A stretch of DNA of 15,349 nucleotides from positions 1 through 15,349 of the forward strand of contig JAHBMJ010002859.1 of NCBI GenBank assembly GCA_018398765.1, written 5' to 3'. The notes beneath the pieces are model-generated. The model did not search any database. It had not been told where the DNA came from and was given only the letters and a program-made list of their open reading frames with translations. Source of the stretch: Chromera velia (lineage: Eukaryota > Sar > Chromeraceae). This document shows positions 7,601 to 13,852 of this stretch, one piece after another; the stretch's first letter is position 1, and every line of letters starts with the position of its first letter. The position numbers and the translations under genes were made by a program.

Positions 7601-10092
7601 TGGATGGATGGAGGGAGACGCACCTGATCGGACGGAGCTCCGAAGAGAACTAGGTCTGCTATGAAGGCATCGAGGAACTTGGTCTTCGGCCTTTGCACAT
7701 CTGGGAATCTCGCCCACCGTTGTTCATCGTTTTCCGGTGGAAGGACCGTTTCGAGGTTCTTCACATGATATACAGAGGGCACGGGAGAGGCAACCAAGGA
7801 CTGTGTATCATGTTCAAATCTCTGCAGAAACTCAATCTCCACCTCCCTCTCTTCTGTCTCACCCCCCCCTGTTCGACGCACAGAAGCAACTCTGCTGGCA
7901 AACATCTCGACGAGAATCTTTCCAAAGTCTTCAACGTCCTGTTCTTCCCTCACAAATTTTCTCTGCAGTCGTGTACAATGAGTCAGAAGCAGTTGCTCTC
8001 TGGGACAGAACTGCAAAGTGCCGGCCACTATCAGGCGTGTAGTGTGCCCCATCGTCCCCCTCATTTCCGACAAGATCTCTCGCGAGTCCGAAGTCGATGA
8101 GCTTAACAATCATACGACCGGTTTGGGGGTCTCTGTCCACCAGGATATTCTCAGGCTTGAGATCACGGTGTATGATTTGGTTTTTGTGTAGATGACGGAG
8201 TGCGCTGAGGAGCTGCACGGAAATGTCCTTCCTATCTTGTGGAGACAGAGGGAAGGCCGCATGGAGTCTGTCTGCTTTTTTTTCAAGACAGGAGGGCGTG
8301 GAGGTGCGGCCTTCTGGATCAAGGCTTGCAGGGGGGACCGGCAGATCAAGGCACTGTCTGAGAGTAAAGGGGATAAACTCGAAATACAAGTAGACGAAGG
8401 GGGCCGTCTCCACCGGAAAACCTCCCGTGTCGATTCTCTCACAATAACACTGCAGGCAAACACACAGACACTTGGTGGTCTTTTCACAGAGCCCCGCTAC
8501 GAGACACAACACATGGGACTGCACGTTCTCGGTAGTTTCTTCGTCTTTCTTGGACAAGAGGAGGATCGTCAACTTGAAGGGAGAGCAATCGTGGGTGTGA
8601 GGAAGGAAGGCAGAAAGGAAGCAGAGAGGGTCCGATGTGGAGAAAGCAAGAGAAGGAAAGCAAGAAGGAAGGAAGACAGGAAGAAACAAGGAGAATCAGG
8701 AAAGCTCCAAGCAGGGAAGGGGTAATAACGGAAGAAAAGGGAAGAAATACAAGAAAAGAGCAAGCCATCCTTTCAGCGATGGGCCTAAGAAAGCAGGAAC
8801 TGAGTCCCTCGTGAATTCCCTTCTCGCTCGTCTCCGTCTTCTTTTCCTTCTCTCGTTTCTTCCCTCCTCCGTCTTCGTCCTTTGGTCCTCTTCATTTTTT
8901 TTTTTGGCCTTGTATCCTGTTTTCCTCCGTTTTCTATTCTTCTGTCTTTCACCTTCCGAATTTGGGCTATTCGTGACAGTCCACTCACAATGTTCGGGTG
9001 TTTGATTTGAGGACTCGTGGCAATGCAGGCCTCCCTCGCAACCAGCTCCTCCTCGCCCTGCTTGATTCTCAGGATCTTCACGACCATCCGGCGTCCTGCA
9101 AGCAGTCACTCAGTCAAAGGCACATGGATATCAGCTCGGCAAGCAAAGTCCGATGGCCAAGAGCAAATGTAGTATTCGGGCGAGACAACAGTGATGTCCA
9201 CGTGAAGTAGACGGACGGTGGTGCGTAGCAAATGGGTGCGGAGAGCCAAGACGGATGATAGAAGGGAACTGAAACTTGCTGGTTATGCGCGATCACAAAG
9301 CTAGAACGCAGGATTACACAGCATTGGGCCTGCGGAGAAGTTGTCCGACTGCAGGAAAAGTCTTACTGACCAGTTGCCTTATCTGAGCATCGCAACAGAT
9401 AGGTCCCTGATTCATGTCGCGCGACGACGATCGGCGCATCACCATCCAGCATGTACTTCTGCACATCCAAGCGCACTTGTAGACACAATCAGTGATCTGA
9501 AGTGACGGTGAAATGCGCCTCCAACACAAATAGGTGAAAACAGGAGTTTGTATACAAACAACACCTGAAAGCCCGCACCGAAAGTACAGGTGATTGGCCG
9601 ACCTGGCAAAGAAAAAGATTTGAGGGCAGCCCGTCACATTGTAGGCTTGAGAAAGCACTGTCTGACTCCATAACAGTGCTGCAATCGTCACTGTGACGAA
9701 ACGTTCAGAGACAGAGGTGACCCAGGTCGAAATTGCTGTTCAGAAGCAAGCCGCAAAATTGTCTTTCAGATCCACAAGCAGCTCTCACCAGCTTCCCGAG
9801 TGCGGTGCTTCCAGACAGGAGTCGAAGGCTTCTCCGAAGAAATGAAGGACGCCAGGGAAGACAACCAGCGCCTCTGCACTTCAGACGTCAGGAATGGATA
9901 ACAGATATTTGAGAGAAACAACACTTCGCCTGACGCACACAGGACAATGCCCCCAGAGACAAACGGTGAGAGGCTGAATGGGGGTCTGCAAGAACGATGT
10001 ATCTCCTCCCTGTGCAGGTCATGGATCGAATCATGGGTCTGATGGAAGTCCGAATAAACTGTTCCAAAGATTTCCATTGAAAGCACGTACAT
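7354..10092 (-). CDS. Serine/threonine-type protein kinase, six exons, frame break in exon 5
   Basis: Proposed exons on the minus strand: 10092-9789, 9602-9565, 9458-9371, 9095-8989, 8449-7624 and 7404-7354 (TAG at 7356-7354). All introns are GT-AG and phases match at every junction; allowing for one surplus base, the total gives 470 codons plus stop. Kinase features in order: a weak glycine loop (HESGTYLL) at about 130; VVK lysine K150 (codon 9078-9076); HPNI at 176-179, split from the next exon at GTGAGT; hinge [16 protein letters not shown] at 273-280; DFG at 298-300; [10 protein letters not shown] at 322-331, with PRE where APE is usual; DVEDFG (D350); and the subdomain XI arginine (RAS, R455) starting the last exon. 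About 100 N-terminal residues match no domain I know. The start is uncertain because the frame stays open upstream of the 10092 ATG. Between DFG and GTLQF the frame changes by one base, most simply at the C5 run 8056-8060. All catalytic residues are present, so an active kinase is plausible if that base is an error. The subfamily is unassigned; hinge and HPNI spacing faintly recall IRE1/eIF2-alpha kinases. Confidence 0.75.
7502..7613. repeat. Compound CT/CA/GA/GGAT microsatellite inside the last kinase intron
   Basis: (CT)n, then (CA)n with one TA, then (GA)n, then a few GGAT units. It occupies about half of the proposed 219-nt intron 7405-7623, whose donor reads CAG|GTGCGT and whose acceptor has the tract CTTGCCCTTTCCATGTTCTAG. 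Frames crossing the tract give Ser-Leu or Thr-His repeats and are artefacts. Confidence 0.95.
8575..8730. repeat. GGAA/GAAA-rich purine tract in a kinase intron
   Basis: The plus strand is nearly pure purine with GGAAGGAAG-type units; on the transcribed minus strand it is a long pyrimidine run (CTTCC). It lies within the proposed 539-nt intron 8450-8988. The acceptor of that intron (TTTGCCTGCAG) is about 120 nt further downstream at 8460-8450. Confidence 0.85.
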
Positions 10093-10104
10093 TGAACATA
10101 CGTA

Positions 10105-10127
10105 ACGCGTGCATGTGTTGCACGCGT
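10105..10127. promoter_or_regulatory. Perfect 9-bp inverted repeat just upstream of the kinase ATG
   Basis: ACGCGTGCA, five bases (TGTGT), then TGCACGCGT. It begins 13 bases upstream of the proposed kinase start codon (10092-10090, minus strand). A second, shorter dyad (ACGTA...TACGT) lies at about 10085-10103. It could be a dimer-binding site or a 5' UTR hairpin. If the protein starts further upstream it would be coding. Sequence is certain, role inferred. Confidence 0.4.
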
Positions 10128-10424
10128 CCGGAGATGTCTTCTTTAGTGTCTCTCTGGTCCTTTGTCGGGCCAGTATGCATCTTGCCTAGGCATAGGTCCT
10201 GTCCGTCTATTATGGCCAATCTGTTGCAAGCGCAAGCCCCTCGGACTAGGCCGCCGCGCCTAGCTTATACTACTCCACGGTGGACAAAAATTAATACCTT
10301 TCATTCTCCGTGTGTTCGCGTGGTCAACTCTGCCTATCTATGGATGAGCGTTGTGGTCTTCCTTTTCCCTTCCCTGACTTCTTCTTCAATGGGTTCCTTA
10401 GCCAGTTAAAAAAATTTGTTTCTC
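10128..10424. other. Flank between the kinase and the first long repeat, no gene recognised
   Basis: Pyrimidine-rich on the plus strand towards the right. A plus-strand open frame (9978-10409) overlaps the kinase exon and looks like a shadow. A 6-bp perfect hairpin (CTAGGC, CGCCGC, GCCTAG) is at 10246-10263. No tRNA fold was found. Confidence 0.4.
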
Positions 10425-11102
10425 CTCAAGTAATATAGGAGCTAGAATCACTTTAACCTCTTCAGACAGCTGAGGAATCTTGACCATACCGACATGCATT
10501 GTCAGTTTTCGGCACGCAAAAGAGAGGCTTACGGAGCTGTCGTAAGGCATACGAGCGATGTACAGTGATCGATTGAAGAGATGTGTATTAATGCAAATGC
10601 ATGCATGTAAAATACATGCATGCAACGTGCATACTGAGATTAGCGCACATGCATGGATAGATGACGCACGCACATATGTAAGGACGCATCGATCGCGTCA
10701 TACACTACCTGAAACACCAAACAACTTCCGTTCTAGCCTACCGATCCACACCCCGTCGGTCTGCCACTGTCATTTATCTATCACCGTTGGCTTGATTGCA
10801 TGAACGATCAAACAGGTCAAGATCTGCTAAGAAGGAAAAGAGTTCTTTCAATAGTAAAGGCATGCAAGCGCATGCAAGGGCCCATTTGCAGAAGTCACAA
10901 AAGAAATCATGAAGACGAAAGGAAACGAGTCAAACAAGCACAAAGGAAAGAAGGAAGGTCTAGAGGAAGGTTCTGGAAGAAAGGAAAGAAGGAATCTAAC
11001 GAACGAAAAAGGAGAGAACCTCAGGGAGTCTGATCCTGAAGCAAGGACTCTTAACAGCAAAACCGGTAGTGCTCCTCCAAACAATCTTCCGAGACGCCCA
11101 GC
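10425..11102. repeat. Long direct repeat, copy 1 (about 678 bp)
   Basis: Matches 12141-12821 at about 97% over the whole length. Both edges are sharp: unrelated sequence lies left of 10425 and right of 11102. The first 100 bp, read on the minus strand, encode a coding-like segment (MVKIPQLSEEVKVILAPILL) that ends differently in the two copies because the flanks differ. The right half is AAGG/GAAA-rich. No terminal inverted repeats, no TG...CA ends and no clear target duplication were seen. Confidence 0.95.
10598..10624. promoter_or_regulatory. Paired TGCATGCA words (copy 1)
   Basis: TGCATGCA occurs at 10598-10605 and again at 10617-10624, with TGTAAAATACA between, forming a near-palindrome. 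TGCATGC-type words are known targets of some ApiAP2 factors in apicomplexans; that this organism has such factors is inference. Confidence 0.35.
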
Positions 11103-11127
11103 GGATACGCGCGCCCGCCCCCCCTTT

Positions 11128-11850
11128 CTACTGGATCAATTGACAATGATCCAGGGCTTGCATGCAATAACGAAGCAAGCGACGCCCTTCCGTCACGAAG
11201 TCCTTGTCCGTGAACCGATTGCTTCGAAGAGGATTGACAGAAAGACCCGATTTCACTAGCCCCACCGAGGCATGTCCCTTCCCCGCCCCATTTACCACTC
11301 CTGCACAAAGCGACAAACCATCCCTCTGTCGCACAACTGCACCCCAAACTCCCGAAGAAGTCCCGAACACACCTTGAGACTTCTCCTGATGCGGTTGAGT
11401 CAGACACCATCTAGTTGTTTTCATCACAGAGCAATGGTCATATTCACGCGCATTGGACTCTTTCTGCACAAGAAGGGGCTCAAGACTGCAATATGATGCA
11501 GTCAAGGGGCCCGGCCGAGAAAGAGATCTGCATTCGTTTGAAGACGGCGCGTCCGTGTCCCACTCATCCGAACTCATCCGTTCCCACTTTGCCTTAGAGA
11601 AGCGTTTCCCCCTCCTCGTACGCTTTCTATGTTGGTGATAGCTGGCTGCTGTTGTAGAGCCAACGCATCCTGAATCAGAGAGGGCGACCGGATCCCTGCG
11701 TCGACGAAGGAATCCAAGAAAACGTTCCAAAGCTTCTACCAACGAACCGGAACAGAAAGGGTCCGAAGTTGCAAAACCCTGCTCAGCAAGGAAAGCGTCC
11801 ATCCTCCAGAGGACAGCCTGGGCCAAGATGGAGGGAGTCGTAGCAGCCAT
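11128..11850 (-). CDS. Hypothetical 240-residue protein between the two long repeats
   Basis: An uninterrupted frame from the ATG at 11850-11848 to a TAG at 11127-11125, with an in-frame stop upstream (near 11885), so the ATG is credible or a splice acceptor lies between. The N-terminus is helical (AQAVLWRMDAFLAEQGF, then VEALERFLGFLRRRR). A basic patch follows at about residues 75-90 (HRKRTRRGKRFSKAKWER). The C-terminal half is Gly/Ser-rich. I recognise no family. The frame is too long to dismiss as chance, and its position between direct repeats suggests it could be cargo or the protein of a mobile element. Its start overlaps the start of a plus-strand frame at 11828. No membrane segment was seen. 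Confidence 0.4.
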   Translation of the reverse strand: MAATTPSILAQAVLWRMDAFLAEQGFATSDPFCSGSLVEALERFLGFLRRRRDPVALSDSGCVGSTTAASYHQHRKRTRRGKRFSKAKWERMSSDEWDTDAPSSNECRSLSRPGPLTASYCSLEPLLVQKESNAREYDHCSVMKTTRWCLTQPHQEKSQGVFGTSSGVWGAVVRQRDGLSLCAGVVNGAGKGHASVGLVKSGLSVNPLRSNRFTDKDFVTEGRRLLRYCMQALDHCQLIQ

Positions 11851-12154
11851 CTCAAGAAAGCAAAAAGCGCAATGTGAGCTAGACCGAGGTGATGAAAAGA
11901 AGACGGTAAGTCAAAGGGTGGCAGAGCTCTCAAGTTTAGTTACAGAACGGCCGAGCGAACACAGTCTTCAGACGGTTCAGCAGCGCGCTGCAACAGGAAA
12001 CAAAGAGAGAATACCACCGTAAAGTGCTTCAAATCTCAAACTGCAGATGCAACATGACAGAGAGATGGATACAGCCAAAAACTCCCTGCAAACCTCTCGT
12101 GAAAACCCTGAGTTCTTGGCTACCGCCGCCCCAGGAGAAGCTCTAGTAATATAG
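11828..12154 (+). CDS. Candidate small two-exon protein ending at the edge of repeat copy 2
   Basis: The ATG at 11828 has strong context (CCAAGATGG). The frame runs 26 codons to a consensus donor ACG|GTAAGT at 11906. A 141-nt intron to ACTGCAG (12044-12046) would remove the only internal stop (TAA 12020-12022). Exon 2 (12047-12154) continues in the same phase as a charged helix (MQHDREMDTAKNSLQTSREN) and ends at TAG 12152-12154, whose last bases belong to the repeat. The product would be about 61 residues. No family is recognised. It overlaps the minus-strand 240-residue ORF head-to-head over 11828-11850. Unspliced, it would be a 64-residue ORF. Confidence 0.35.
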
Positions 12155-12821
12155 GAGCTAGAATCACTTTAACCTCTTCAGACAGCTGAGGAATCTTGAC
12201 CATACCAACATGCATTATCAGTTTTCGGCACGCAAAAGAGAGGCTTATGGAGCTGTCGTAAGGTACTATACGAGCGATGTACAGCGATCGATTGAAGAGA
12301 TGTGTATTAATGCAAATGCATGCATGCAAAATACATGCATGCAACGTGCATACTGAGATCAGCGCGCATGCATGGATGGATGACGCACGCACGCATGTAA
12401 GGAGGCATCGATCGCGTCATACACCGCCTGAAACACCAAACAACTTCCGTTCTAGCCTACCGATCCACACCCCGTCGGTCTGCCACTGTCATTTATCTAT
12501 CGCCGTTGGCTTGATTGCATGAACAATCAAACAGGTCAAGATCTGCTAAGAAGGAAAAGAGTTCTTTCAATAGTAAGGGCATGCAAGCGCATGCAAGGGC
12601 CCATTTGCAGAAGTCATAAAAGAAATCATGAAGACGAAAGGAAACGAGTCAAACAAGCACAAAGGAAAGAAGGAAGGTCTAGAGGAAGGTTCTGAAAGAA
12701 AAGAAAGAAGGAATCTAACGAACGAAAAAGGAGAGAACCTCAGGGAGTCTGATCCTGAAGCAAGGACTCTTAACAGCAAAACCGGTAGTGCTCCTCCAAA
12801 CAATCCTCCGAGGCGCCCAGC
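12141..12821. repeat. Long direct repeat, copy 2 (about 681 bp)
   Basis: Same orientation as copy 1. By eye there are about 21 substitutions plus one small insertion (GTACTATACG for GCATACG near 12260). Nearly all substitutions are transitions. The right edge abuts the 3' end of the minus-strand retroelement remnant. Confidence 0.95.
12317..12343. promoter_or_regulatory. Paired TGCATGCA words (copy 2)
   Basis: TGCATGCATGCA at 12317-12328 and TGCATGCA at 12336-12343, the counterpart of 10598-10624. The T-to-C difference in copy 2 lengthens the first run. Role inferred only. Confidence 0.35.
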
Positions 12822-13180
12822 AACATTTCTTTATTAAACCTTTTCTTTATATCCATAAATTCTTTTGCACGCTTAGCGGCTTTTGGTTCCTTTGTCATAT
12901 TTCTTCAATCTGATGTTGTCCGGCTTTTCTCTCCGTTTGTGTTGTTTCTATCTCTTAAACATCAAAGTGGTCTTTCTCTTTCTTTTAATTCTCTTGCCAG
13001 CGCCCCTGCTGGCTCCTCCCCTTTCCTTTACTCTTTCTTCTCTGCAAGGCCCACGTAGGCTGAAAACTCCATCCCAAACAGCATCTCTGTAACCTGTATA
13101 CCACGTATACCACAGCTTGCCTGAACAGATGCTAAGATTATAGACGCTGCTGCTTTCTAAACCGCTACTAACAACGTTTT
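12822..13180 (-). other. Probable 3' tail of a minus-strand retroelement
   Basis: Non-coding on both strands as far as I can see, apart from chance frames. Read on the minus strand it follows the stop of the RT-like fragment and ends with TTTAATAAAGAAATGTT, where AATAAA is a polyadenylation-type signal, immediately before the repeat boundary at 12821. A 9-bp tandem (GTATACCAC twice) lies at about 13096-13113. Confidence 0.4.
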
Positions 13181-13462
13181 CCACTACCTGTCAGCAATTT
13201 TCTGACGTGCTGACATATTATTCATCTCCCCCAACCTTTCTGTAGCCTGTCTCACCATCTCTTTCATGAACCTCACTGTCTCCCCCCCAGGCCTTCCATA
13301 GGTCTCAAAAACCAAAGGGATAAAACGAATGCCCACAGCTCTGCAGGCTTTATCATAGTGGGTGTGTTTCTTCCCCCCCGTAGTATTATGAGGCGAGGCA
13401 CGGGGCCGGCCAATCCCGGGCTGAGCCGAACTGGCGTGCCCTACCGCCTTTGGGACCCACAC
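13181..13462 (-). pseudogene. C-terminal fragment of a reverse-transcriptase-type retroelement protein
   Basis: An open stretch of about 93 codons ending at TAG 13183-13181. The core reads K-x-H-Y-D-K-A-C-R-A-V-G-I, then FIPLVFETYGRPGG, then a helical tail with RQATERLG. The pattern of a Lys/Tyr-rich start, a small helix, F-x-P-L-V-x-E-T-x-G-R-x-G and a terminal helix is common at the C-terminus of retroelement reverse transcriptases in algae and protists, as I recall the family. No RT catalytic domain is present here. An in-frame TGA lies just upstream of the GTG at 13462, so the fragment is 5' truncated, as is typical of non-LTR element copies. Confidence 0.5.
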
Positions 13463-13712
13463 GGCTCACAGCACACGTACGCAGGCTCATGGAGGCGCCG
13501 CCATGGCAGTTTGTATTGGAAGAGAAATAATATGTAGACGGGAGTAATTAACGTACGACAAATAGAATTAAATAGAAAAGCATGCATTTGTCCTATCAGA
13601 CGTTGACTGTAAGAAAGCAACCACACTGTCAGTTCTTCCATAAGTAGGATGAGTCAAGTCTCTGAACTAAGCTAGAACTAGCTTAGGAGGTGGGTAACCA
13701 AGCTTCCCTACG
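13463..13712 (+). other. Possible left LTR/leader of the gypsy-like element (undefined edges)
   Basis: Lies between the RT fragment and the PBS-like site, where a long terminal repeat is expected. It contains an AT-rich patch (13530-13580), a GCATGCATTTG word and a perfect 8-bp inverted repeat with a 2-base spacer (13668-13685, TAAGCTAG AA CTAGCTTA). The expected CA end before the PBS is not seen, and the second LTR is outside the window, so the edges cannot be set. Confidence 0.3.
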
Positions 13713-13735
13713 TGGTAGGACAGAGCCTGGTTCGA
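13713..13735 (+). other. Primer-binding-site-like sequence (initiator Met tRNA type)
   Basis: Reads TGGTAGGACAGAGCCTGG and then TTCGA. This resembles the complement of initiator methionine tRNA 3' ends (TGGTAGCAGAGC... or TGGTATCAGAGC...) with a two-base GA insertion. It is placed 118 bp before the Gag-like start, where a PBS belongs. The insertion suggests an old or host-specific site. Confidence 0.4.
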
Positions 13736-13852
13736 TTGGTATTTCAAACAACAGCCGTCTCGTCTCTCTTTCTGTTCTTCCTTGAGATAGCTGACTGGGC
13801 GCAGGACCCGCTGCAGCAAATGGCAATGCAGCAGCAACAGTTCCAGCAGTAA

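Noticed and set aside
7000-7653. 217-codon open frame on the plus strand
   Set aside because: It is made of CACT, CCTT, CT and CA arrays, giving only Thr-His-Ser-Leu and Leu-Pro-Ser-Phe repeats, and it overlaps the kinase on the other strand.
7354-10092. Naming the kinase IRE1 or an eIF2-alpha kinase
   Set aside because: Some spacing looks similar, but there is no KEN RNase region after the kinase and no recognised sensor domain, so no symbol is given.
9978-10409. 143-codon plus-strand open frame
   Set aside because: It overlaps the first kinase exon, shows no motif, and its right half is pyrimidine-rich low-complexity sequence.
10425-11102. Helitron or TIR transposon
   Set aside because: No TC start with CTRR hairpin end on either strand and no terminal inverted repeats.
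10425-12821. Standard LTR retrotransposon with 680-bp LTRs
   Set aside because: No TG...CA ends, no convincing PBS after the first repeat on either strand, no target duplication, and no Gag or Pol in the island. Left as an unexplained repeat pair.
13690-13745. Possible tRNA gene because of GGTTCGATT
   Set aside because: No pairing T-arm or acceptor stem can be formed. The match to a tRNA complement fits a primer-binding site better.
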